64,000 nt of DNA from Stomorhina lunata (lineage: Eukaryota; Arthropoda; Insecta; Diptera; Rhiniidae): NCBI GenBank assembly GCA_933228675.1, contig OW121740.1, positions 159,088,486 to 159,152,485 on the forward strand, given 5' to 3'. Below are positions 40,441 to 50,250 of this stretch, in pieces; within the stretch, counting starts at the first letter, position 1; each line of letters opens with the position of its first letter. A program made the translations under genes and the position numbers. Under the pieces are notes generated by a model, which was given only the letters and a program-made list of their open reading frames with translations, did no database searches and had not been told where the DNA came from.

Positions 40441-41620
40441 GCAAAACTTTTAAATAAGTTTAAAAATTTTTGAGAAAATTTTTCGGTACAAAATTTTTAC
40501 AGAAAAATTTTCGGTGTAAAATATTTATAGTAAAATTTTCGCTATAAAATTTTTATAGCAAAATTTTCAGTGTAAAATTTTTATAGTAAAATTTTCGGTG
40601 TAAAATTTTTATAGTAAAATTTTAGGTGTAAAAATCATATAAAAAAATGTTCAGTGTAAAATGTTGAAGGCAAAATTTTGGGTGTTTATTTTGAATGAAA
40701 AATTTTATAAAAAAAAATTTCTATGAAAAATTTTTATAGAAAAATTTTAGGTGTAAAATTTTTATAGATAAATTTTGGGTTTAAAATTATTATAGAAAAA
40801 TTTTCGGTATCAAATTTGTATAAAAAAATGTTCGGTATAACATTTAATTCTTATACCAAAATTTTCAGTGTAAAATTTTTATACCAAAATTTTCAATGTA
40901 AAATTTCTATGGAAAAATTTTCAGTGTAAAATTTTTATAGAAAAATATTCGGTGTAAATTACATAGAAAAATTTTCGGTGTAAAATCTGCGTAGAATTTT
41001 TTTTTTTTTTTTTTTGTAAAATTTTGGATGTTTTTAATATTTGATGAAAAATTTTTAAGAAAAATTTTTGGTTTTTAATTTTTATAGAAAAAGTTTCCGT
41101 GTAAAATTTTTATAGAAAAATTTTGGGTGTAAAATTTTAATAGAAAAATTTTGGGTGTAAAATTTTTATAGGAAAATTTAAGGTGTCACATTTTTATAGA
41201 AATATTTTCGGTGTAAAATTTTTATAAAAAAATTTGGGTGAAAAAAGTTTTATAGAAAAATTTAGGTGTAAAAATTTTATAGAAAAATTTTGGGTGTCAA
41301 ATTTTCCTAGAAAAAATTGTCGGTGTAAAATTTTTACAGAAAAATTTTCGGTGTAAGATTTTCATAGGAAAATTTTAGGTTTACATTTTTATAGAAATAT
41401 TTTCGGAGTAAAATTTTTATAAAAAATTTTCGGTGTAAAATTTTTATAAAAAAATTTTTGGTGTAAAATTTTTATAGAAAAATTTTCGGTGTAAAATTTT
41501 TATAGAAAAATTTTCGGTGTAAAATTTTTATAGAAAAATTTTCGGTGTAAAATTTTTATAGAAAAATTTGTGTAAAATATTTATAGAAAAATTTTCAGCG
41601 TAAAATTTTTGTTTGGTTCA
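40441..41620 (-). repeat. Type D array, inverted orientation
   Basis: The unit is AAAATTTTTATAGAAAAAT followed by TTTCGGTGT (28 bp), the exact complement of the 36941-37990 unit. The spacer here (CGGTGT) is close to the CGGTAC spacer of type A at 2.3-5.0 kb, which links the two families. The most regular copies are at 41457-41567. Confidence 0.93.
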
Positions 41621-42320
41621 AAAAATTATTATTTTTATAAAAAAATTCTTATTTTTATAGGAAATTTTTCAAAATTTTCTTGTTTTTATAGAAAATTTTT
41701 CAAAACTTGCCTATTTTTATAGAAATTTTACAAAAAAAAATTACGTACTATATAAACAGAAGTTTTTTTTTTTTTAAAACTTCCTATCTTTATATGAAAT
41801 TTTTCAAAAATTTCATCCCTATAGGAAATTTTCAAGAATTTCCTATTTTTATAGAAAATTTTTCAAAAATGGCCTATTTTTATCATTATATTAAATTTTC
41901 AAAAATTTCCTATTTTTATAAGAAAATTTTTTTAAATCTTCTATTTTTATAAGAAATTTTTCAAAAGTTACATATTTTTGTAAGAATTTTTGTTTTAAAA
42001 ATTTCCTTTCAAAAATTTCTAATTTTATGAAAAATTTTTCAAAAATTTCCTATTTTATCGGAAATATTTAAAAAATTTCTTATTTCTGCGGGAAATTTTT
42101 AAAAAATTTCTTATTTCTATAAGAAATTTTTCAAATATTTCTTAGTTCTATAGGAAGTTTTTTTAAAAATTTCTTATTTTTAAAATAAATTTTCCAAAAT
42201 GTTGTTATTTCTATAGGAAATTTAAAAAAATGTTCATTCTTTTAAAGAACATTTTTCAAAATTTTTTAAATAAGTAGGAAATTTCATACTTTTAATATAA
42301 AAATTTTTCTTATAAAATTT
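41621..42320 (-). repeat. Type C array, inverted orientation
   Basis: Units of TTTTTCAAAAATTTC and TTATTTTTATAGGAAA, moderately diverged. It completes the mirror of the C-D order seen at 35.7-38.0 kb. Confidence 0.9.
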
Positions 42321-43325
42321 TAGTTGTTGTTTTCTTCTTGATACATCTCCCATAACTTCCTAAATTCCCCAGAAATCAAATTTATTTAAATACCAAATTG
42401 TTTACATATTTAAATATTAAATATTTGTAAAATTCCTAAAGTTAAAAATTTATGATGAAAATAACTTATGTTTGCATATAAAATCATTTGTCTAAATATC
42501 TTTTAAGTTTTTAAGAAATATGACTAACATTTTACGATTCAGACAAAGTTACATATAAAAACAGATAAATTGCCAAAACTATTTAATTTCATTTCCACAC
42601 ATGAATTCTCTCAGATACTTAAAGTTTATTCATTTATTCATTTATTCATGTTTATAAACTTTCAACAAATAAAATCATAAAATGCAGATGATGATGATGC
42701 TCCTGCTGCAGCTCCTTCTACTGCTTCTGTTTCTGTTGATGGTTTTGAAGTAAAACCATAAATAACTCTTTTACAAAAATCCATAATAAATTATTTTCTC
42801 TACAGAGATAAAATGTTATGAAGTGTGACCAATTAAATATGAGGAAAATATAAAATGAGTGCAGGAATGGATAAGATGACTGCTAGAGATTGTAAAATTT
42901 ATAGATTCAATCTTTCATAAATTTTGCTTTACTTTACAAAAAAAAAGTATAGTCAACCACTTTACAATTTAAGTAAATTAAATAGTTAGTAAAATAATTT
43001 GTAATTATTTGTAAAAAAGTTTTCCAGTAGATACATATATTTAAATTTCCCTTAGCAAACAAATACTCATGCAAGTGTTATTCAAATATTTTTGTAGCAA
43101 TTTCTAATAGAAAAAATGCAACTTTCGTCCTTTATTTAAGTAGTTCCATCCTTTGCGCAGTGAAGCGATTTTACATTTGTATTTCTGTGCGTGTTTTTAT
43201 GACAAATTAAATAACATAAATCAACATTTGCACTGAAATGTAAACATAGTTATATAAACACTATTTGTATTTACTAATACTAATGCACTTACGAATCCTC
43301 AAATATTTGCTTTGATTAAAAACTA
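42321..43325. other. Non-coding spacer
   Basis: No gene is recognised. A GAT/CTG triplet tract at 42684-42744 can be read as a 23-residue methionine- and leucine-rich peptide that superficially looks like a signal peptide. The frame stops at once and the composition follows from the triplet repeat. Confidence 0.5.
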
Positions 43326-46265
43326 TTTTTTTTTTAATATTTCTTACTTTTATAGGAAGTTTTTCAAAAATTTTCTATTTTTATAGAAAATTTTTTAAAA
43401 ATTTCTAATTTTTATAGGAAATATCTCAAAAAATTCTTATTTTTATAGAAAATTTTTCAAAAATGTCTTTTTTTTTGTTTGAAATTTTTCAAAAAATATC
43501 TTAATTTTATAGGAAATTTTTCAAAAATTTCATTTTTTTATAGGAAACTTTCTAAAAATTTCTTGTTTTTATAGCAAATTTTTCAAAAATCTCTCATTTT
43601 TATATGGAATTTTTTGAAAAATTCTAATTTTTGTAGGAATTTTTTGAAAAATTTTTTCAAACTTTTTTTACATTTCTAAGGAAAATTTTCAAAAATTTCT
43701 TATTTTTATAAGAAATTTTTAAATTTTTCCTATTTTTTTAAGAAAAATACACTATTTTTATACGAAATTTTTTTAAACTTTCCTATTTTTATACGAAATT
43801 TTTCAAAAATTTCATATTTTTATAAGTATTTCAAAAAATTCTTGTTTCTTATTTTCATTAGAAATTTTTCAAAAATGTCCCATTTTTATAGGACATTTTT
43901 TTAAAAATTTCTTTTTTTTATAGGAAATTTTTCAAAAGCTTTCATATTTTTATTGGAAATTTCAAAAACATATCCAATTTAAAAAATTCTAATTAAAAAA
44001 AATATTAATTTTTAAAAATTTTCTTTTTTTTCAAAAATTTCTTATTTTTATAGGAAATTTTTCAAAAATTATTTATTAAAATAGGAAATTTTTCCAAAAA
44101 TTTCTTATTTTAATAGGAAATTTTTCAAAAATGTCTCATTTTTATAGGAAAATTTAAAAAAAAATTTCTTTTTTTTTATTGGAAATTTAAAAAAAATATC
44201 TAATTTAAAAAAAATACCTAATTTAAAAAAAATATCTAATTTAAAAAAAATCTAAATCTTATTTTTATAATAAATATTCTAAAATTTCTAATTTTTTCGG
44301 AAATTTTTCAAATTTTTTTTTTAATTTTTCAAAAATTTCTTATTTTTATAGGAAATTTTTCAAAAATTTCTTATTTTTCTAGGAAATTTTTCAAAAATTT
44401 CTTATTTTTCTAGGAAATTTTTCAAAAATTTCTTTTTTTTTTATTTTATTTTAGGAAATTTTTCAAAAATTACTTATTTTTAAAGGAAATTTTTCAAAAA
44501 TCTCTTATTGTTATAGGAAATTTTTCAAAAATTTCTAATTTTTTTTTTATTTTATTTTAGGAAATTTTTCAAAAATTACTTATTTTTAAAGGAAATTTTT
44601 CAAAAATCTCTTATTTTTATAGGAAAGTTTTCAAAAATTTCTTATTTTTCAAAAATTTTCTATTTTTATAGGAAATTTTTCAAAAATGTCCCATTTTTAT
44701 AGGACATTTTTTTAAAAATTTCTTTTTTTATAGGAAATTTTTCAAAAGCTTTCATATTTTTATTGGAAATTTCAAAAACATATCCAATTTAAAAAATTCT
44801 AATTAAAAAAAATATTAATTTTTAAAAATTTTCTTTTTTTTTTCAAAAATTTCTTATTTTAATAGGAAATTTTTCAAAAATGTCTCATTTTTATAGGAAA
44901 ATTTAAAAAGAAATTTTATTGGAAATTTAAAAAAATATCTAATTTAAAAGAAATACCTAATTTAAAAAAAATATCTAATTTAAAAAAAATCTAAATCTTA
45001 TTTTTATAATAAATATTCTAAAATTTCTAATTTTTTCGGAAATTTTTCAAATTTTTTTTTTTAATTTTTCAAAAATTTCTTATTTTTATAGGAAATTTTT
45101 CAAAAATTTCTTATTTTTCTAGGAAATTTTTCAAAAATTTCTTATTTTTTTAGGAAATTTTTCAAAAATTTCTTATTTTTATAGGAAATTTTTCAAAAAT
45201 TTTCAATTTTTGTAAGAAATTCTTTTAAAATTTCAAAGTTGTGTAGGAAATTTTTATAGGAAATTTTTCTAAAATTTCTTATTTTAATAGGAAATTTTTC
45301 AAAAATTTCTCATTTTTATAGGAAAATTTAAAAAAAAAAATTTCTTTTTTTTTATTGGAAATTTAAAAAAAAATATCTAATTTAAAAAAAAAATACCTAA
45401 TTTAAAAAAAATATCTAATTTAAAAAAAATCTAAATCTTATTTTTATAATAAATATTCTAAAATTTCTAATTTTTTCGGAAATTTTTCAAATTTTTTTTT
45501 TAATTTTTCAAAAATTTCTTATTTTTCTAGGAAATTTTTCAAAAATTTCTTATTTTTTTAGGAAATTTTTCAAAAATTTCTTATTTTTCAAAAATTTCTT
45601 ATTTTTTTTATTTTATTTTAGGAAATTTTTCAAAAATTACTTATTTTTAAAGGAAATTTTTCAAAAATCTCTTATTGTTATAGAAATTTTTCAAAAATTT
45701 CTCATTTTTTTATTTTATTTTAGGAAATTTTTCAAAAATTACTTATTTTTAAAGGAAATTTTTCAAAAATCTCTTATTTTTATAGGAAAGTTTTCAAAAA
45801 TTTCTTATTTTTCAAAAATTTTCTATTTTTATAGGAAATTTTTCAAAAATTTCCTATTTTTGCAGAAATTTTTTTAAAAATTTCCTTTTGTTCAAAAATT
45901 TCCTATTTTTTTAGGGAAATTTAAAAAAAATTTCTATAAATATTTGTAGGAAATTTTTCAAAAATTTCTTATTTTAATAGGAAATTTTTCAAAAATGTCT
46001 CATTTTTATAGGAAAATTTAAAAAAAAATTCTTATTTTTTTTGGAAATTTAAAAAAAATCTAAATCTTATTTTTATAATAAATTTTCTAAAATTTCTAAT
46101 TTTTTCGAAAATTTTTCAAATTTTTTTTTTTTTTAATTTTTCAAAAATTTCTTATTTTTATAGGAAATTTTTTCAAAGCTTCTTTTTTTATAGAAATTTT
46201 TTCAAAACTTTCTTATTTTAATACGATTTTTTTTTATTTTTATTTTTATAGAAAACTTTTCAAAA
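43326..46265 (-). repeat. Type C array, inverted, with higher-order repeat
   Basis: Long run of TTTTTCAAAAATTTC / TTATTTTTATAGGAAA units. A distinct A-rich module (TATCTAATTTAAAAAAAAT, then CTAAATCTTATTTTTATAAT, then TTCTAATTTTTTCGGAAAT) occurs four times, with CTAAATCTT at 44252, 44991, 45431 and 46060. A second module containing GTCCCATTTTTATAGGACAT is duplicated at 43871 and 44682. The array has thus grown by copying 0.4-0.8 kb blocks. Confidence 0.93.
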
Positions 46266-46905
46266 GGATTGCCATAAATGTAAGCTAAAATAATAAAATT
46301 CCTGCTTATTGTTTTGTGATTACCCCCCTAATACTTGATACATAAACCTGCATTTATCATACTTTAAAACAGACGTACATAAGTAATTGTAAAATATTGT
46401 AAATCTTTTAACCCAAACATATCGTTCGTTTACATGAGAAGGATTTGTATGTTGCAGCTCACGAACATGAGGATGACACATGCAGCTCCCAGAGAACAAC
46501 GCACAGACACACACATTGTTGCACTTATGTATCTCATATATTTTATAACATGTATAAATGTATTAGAGAGTATGTTTTGGTGTAATATCAATATGGGGAT
46601 TTAGTTAAAAACATGCAGGCAACTTTAAACACGCTTAACATATGCAGCTTATACGTGCAGTAACGTCAAAATATGTTGCAAATTGTTAAAATTTTTAAAC
46701 AAACCATAAACGTAATTTTTATATAACAAAATTGTTTTCTAGACGAGATTTAACAATGCCCGTTAGTCTGCCTTTATTTGCAGGTATTCCTGTAATTAAG
46801 GTTCAAATTACAAAACTGAATAGAATATGAAGATATTGAGTGAACCTGTGAAAAGTTCTTCAAAGAATTCTTCAGCATGTAAAAGAAACAATCTTAAAGA
46901 ATTCA
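46266..46905. other. Non-coding spacer
   Basis: No gene is recognised; the minus-strand frame at 46320-46514 has no recognisable domain. The sequence looks single-copy within the window. Confidence 0.5.
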
Positions 46906-47623
46906 TTAAATTATGGAAAATTTTTCCAAAAAATTTTTATTTTATAGAAAAACTTTCAAAACTGTCGTATTTTTAAAGGAAATTTTTCAAAAATTTCTTA
47001 TTTTTATAGGAAATTTTTCAAAATGTCTTTATTTATTTATGGGAAATTTTTCAAAAATTTCTTATTTTTATAGAAAATTTTTCAAAAATTTCTTATTTTT
47101 ATAAGAAATTTTTAAAAAATTTATTATTTTTATGGGAAATTTTTCAAAAAATTTCTTATTTTTAAAAAATTTTTCAAAAATTTCTTATTTGTTTAGGAAA
47201 TTTTTCAAAAATTTCTTATTTTTATAAGAAACTTTTCAACAATTTCTTATTTTTATAGGAATTTTTTCAAAAATTTATTATTTTTATAGGAAATTTTTCA
47301 AAAATTTCTTATTTTTATAGGAAATTTTTCAAAAATTTCTTATTTTTATAAGAAATTTTTCAAAAATTTCTTATTTTTATAGGAACCTTTTTTAATAATT
47401 TCTTATTTTTATAGTAACATTTTTTAATAATTTCTTATTTTTAAAGAAATTTTATTTTCATATGAAAGTTTTCAAGATTTTCTTGCTTATCTGGGAAATT
47501 TTTCAAGAATGTCTAAATTTTATATGAAATATTTAAAAATTTCCTATTAAGAAGTTCTTCAAAAATTTTGTATTTTCATACGAAATTTTTTCAAAAGTCT
47601 TATTTTTATAGAAAAATTTTTAC
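46906..47623 (-). repeat. Type C array, inverted orientation
   Basis: Regular 31-bp units (for example 47281 and 47312 start identical TTTTTATAG phrases). The array is interrupted on its right side by the foldback element and resumes at about 48254, so 46906-49165 was probably one array before the insertion. Confidence 0.93.
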
Positions 47624-47658
47624 CAAAAAATAAAAAAATAGTCGGGATGTAAATATTA

Positions 47659-47920
47659 TTCAAAAAAAAGAGTATTCGCATTTGATCCCAGATCTGTTAC
47701 ATTAATTATTAATGTAACAGACCAATTTATTGATAAAAAGCCAAATTGATAAAAAGCCAAAAATGCTCTTCAGGAGGATTATCCCCAATTTAGACAGATC
47801 GAAAACGTCGCATTATTACTAAATTTACAAACATAACTTTTAAGAATTATGTTCATAAACCAAAAGTAAAAACGTAGATTATCGACTGAAAAAAAACAAA
47901 CATTTTTCAGTTTTCATCTA
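47659..47920 (-). repeat. Left inverted arm (hammerhead truncated)
   Basis: Complement of 47956-48253 with few mismatches. It carries the marker CTCTTCAGGAGGATTATCCC at 47766, the complement of the 5' part of the hammerhead. The next 51 nt of the right arm (48111-48161) have no counterpart here. A local duplication of GATAAAAAGCCAAATT (about 16 bp, near 47730-47752) is private to this arm. A 27-nt near-palindrome lies at 47694-47720. Confidence 0.93.
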
Positions 47921-47955
47921 CCTTCACTTCCATTCTTGCTGAAGCCGTCGGCTAC

Positions 47956-48253
47956 TAGATGAAAACTGAAAAATGTTTGTTTTTGTTCAGTCGATAATCT
48001 ACGCTTTTACTTTTGGTTTATGAACATAATTCTTAAAAGTTATGTTTGTAAATTTAGTAATAATGCGAGGTTTTCGATCTGTCTAAATTGGGGATAATCC
48101 TCCTGAAGAGATGGCTTAACCAACCATCGAAACGCGTCGAGGAATTTGGTTTCTCCGCAAACATTTTTTGGCTTTTTATCAATAAATTGGTCTGTTACAT
48201 TAATAATTAATGTAACAGATTTGGGATCAAATGCGAATACTCTTCTTTTTGAA
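47956..48253 (+). repeat. Right inverted arm (hammerhead intact)
   Basis: The longer arm. It opens with TAGATGAAAACTGAAAAATG and ends with AATACTCTTCTTTTTGAA. It contains the hammerhead motif at 48098-48143 and the complementary 27-nt near-palindrome at 48192-48218. Confidence 0.93.
48098..48143 (+). ncRNA. Type I hammerhead self-cleaving ribozyme
   Basis: All core elements are in order. Stem I 5' strand TCCTC (48098-48102). Core CTGAAGA (48103-48109; position 7 may be any base). Stem II GATGG (48110-48114) with a 9-nt loop and CCATC (48124-48128), five perfect pairs. GAA core (48129-48131). Very short stem III ACG/CGT (48132-48137) with no loop. Cleavage base C at 48138. Stem I 3' strand GAGGA (48139-48143), five perfect pairs. 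Predicted cleavage is between 48138 and 48139. A minimal stem III is known from hammerheads of Penelope-like elements and retrozymes, where the active form is often a dimer. Activity is inferred, not shown. Confidence 0.82.
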
Positions 48254-49165
48254 GAAAAATTTTTACTTTATAAACATTTTTTTCAAAAATTTCTTATTTT
48301 TCTAGGAAATTTTTTAAAAATTTCATATTTTCAAAGGAAATTTTTCAAAAATTTCTTATTTTTATAGGTAGTTTTTTAAAAATTTCTTAAATTTATAGGA
48401 AATTTTTCAAAAATGTTCTTACGTTTATAAAAAATTTTTAAAAATTCTTTTTTTTATTTTTATAGGAAGTTTTTCAAGAAATTTTTCAAAAATTACTTGT
48501 TTTTTTTTTTGATAGAAAATTTTTCAAAAATTTCTTATTTTTAAAGAAATTTTTCAAAAATTTCTTATTTTTTAAGAAATTTTTCAAAAATTTCTTATTT
48601 TTAAAGAAATTTTTCAAAAATTTCTTATTTTTTAAGAAATTTTTCAAAAATTTCTTATTTATTAAGAAATTTTTCAAAAATGTGTTATTTTTTAAGAAAT
48701 TTTTCAAAAATTTCTTATTTTTTAAGAAATTTTTCAAAAATTCCTTATTTTTTAAGAAATTTTTCAAAAATTTCTTATTTTTATAGGAAATTTGTCAAAA
48801 ATTTCTTATTTTTATAGGAAATTTTTAAAAAATTTCTCATTTTTATAGGAAATTTTTCAAAAATTTCTTATTTTTGTAGAAAATTTTTTAAAAATTTCTT
48901 ATTTTTATAGGAACTTTTTCAAAAATGTCTTTTTTTATATGAAATTTTTCAAAAATTTCTTATTTTTGTAGGAAATTTTTCAAAAATTTCTTATTTTTAT
49001 AGGAAATTTTTCAAAAATTTCTTACTTTTATTGAAAATTTTTCAAAAATTTTTAATATTTATAGGAAATTTTTTGTAAAATTCTTATTTTTATAGGAAAT
49101 TAAAAAAAATGTTTATTTTTATAAAAATTTTTTCAAAAATTTCTTTTTTATATAGGAAAATGTTC
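48254..49165 (-). repeat. Type C array, inverted, resumes after insertion
   Basis: Same units as 46906-47623. At 48530-48775 there is a sub-array with an exact 30-bp period (TTTTTCAAAAATTTC, then TTATTTTTTAAGAAA). Because 30 is a multiple of three it leaves a minus-strand frame of repeated KNKKFLKNFL (48486-48767), which is not evidence of a gene. Confidence 0.94.
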
Positions 49166-50250
49166 TTTGAGGGAAAATTCGATATTTTTGCTTTTTACTG
49201 TAACTTATATAGTCAATGAGTTTACATGAACATTAGACAAACTTGACAACATTAACAGAAATACAATTTTGAATAACAAGAGCTAAAAATAAGCAAATGC
49301 ACAACATTCGACTTAAATACCAAAAACTGTTTGTTGCACAAGAGATAACATGGAAATCATGTTACAAATGCCAGTAATATGTAAGTCCATGTTTCTATTT
49401 CTATATATATAAAGTAGGAAACTGTTGTAGTCTCTGGTATTTGAAATATCAACACATTTAAATCTAATAATGATCTTGTTTGTAAATGTTTTTCTGTTCA
49501 TTTTGTTTCTAATGTATTTGTATATGTATGTACTATGTATGTATATATGTATGTATGTATGTATGTATGTTAGGTGAGTAGTAAATCACCCATACAATTG
49601 CATTTCATGTAACATAAGAGTATTAAAACGTTTGTATGAGTGTCCATTTGCCTTAACTAAGACTAATGCAATAACTTGCCTGGTTTATTGCTTTGTATGT
49701 TTTGAACCAAAATAAAGATACCACATTCTTCTCGTCCTATATGATGATGAATCTTGTTATTACAAATCCTCCATTGCCTCATCGTACATCAATTTCAATT
49801 CGAAAACTAAGTTACTTTTTAGCTACTTGTGTTCTAACTCTCTAATGTTTGCAGAATTTGCAAAAATCTGATTTTTTTCACAATTTGTTGTTGCTTTAAA
49901 AGCACAAAACTGCCAGTATCTTCAGTCTAAGACCAGCTGCAAGAATTTCTCATTTAATTTGGTTTTGTGCAATTACAAAAACTGATTTTATGGTTTAAAT
50001 TGACAAATACTTTTTCTGTCTATTTTCTGGCTTTTAGGCAAAACATTTCATTTCAATGGTTTCTTGAAAAAATGTTGCAAGAATTTTTAGTAGAAAATTT
50101 GTAAGTTTTTTTTCCAACTTTCTTTTTTGTGTGGTTGCTGTTCTTGTTTTAACTTTGGGGAATTCTGTAATTAATTAAAAGCTGTCAGCTGAAATATTTG
50201 TAAAATTGTAATTGATAAAATGTGTTAGTTTTAGATAAATTTGTATGGGA
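49166..50250. other. Non-coding spacer with (TATG)n
   Basis: No gene is recognised. A (TATG)n microsatellite lies at 49528-49571. The minus-strand frame at 49313-49501 has no recognisable domain. Confidence 0.5.

Larger units (their letters stand above)
47624..48252 (+). mobile_element. Foldback / Penelope-like element remnant with hammerhead ribozyme
   Basis: A non-array insertion built as two long inverted arms (47659-47920 and 47956-48253) around a 35-nt spacer. A 35-bp non-inverted extension (47624-47658) lies outside the left arm. A 14-bp direct repeat AGAAAAATTTTTAC flanks it at 47610-47623 and 48253-48266. This may be a target-site duplication, but type C units can contain similar phrases, and its first base coincides with the last base of the right arm. 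The right arm holds an intact hammerhead motif. In known families, hammerheads inside paired LTR-like ends, in direct or inverted order, are characteristic of Penelope-like retroelements. No reverse transcriptase is present, so this copy is non-autonomous. Alternatives are a retrozyme-like element or an unrelated foldback transposon that captured the motif. Confidence 0.75.

Noticed and set aside
42684..42752. Short Met/Leu-rich peptide resembling a signal sequence
   Set aside because: The frame is 23 codons long and built from GAT/CTG triplets, with an immediate stop and no downstream exon.
48486..48767. 93-codon Lys/Phe/Leu repeat protein
   Set aside because: Produced by an exact 30-bp sub-array of type C; 30 is a multiple of three.
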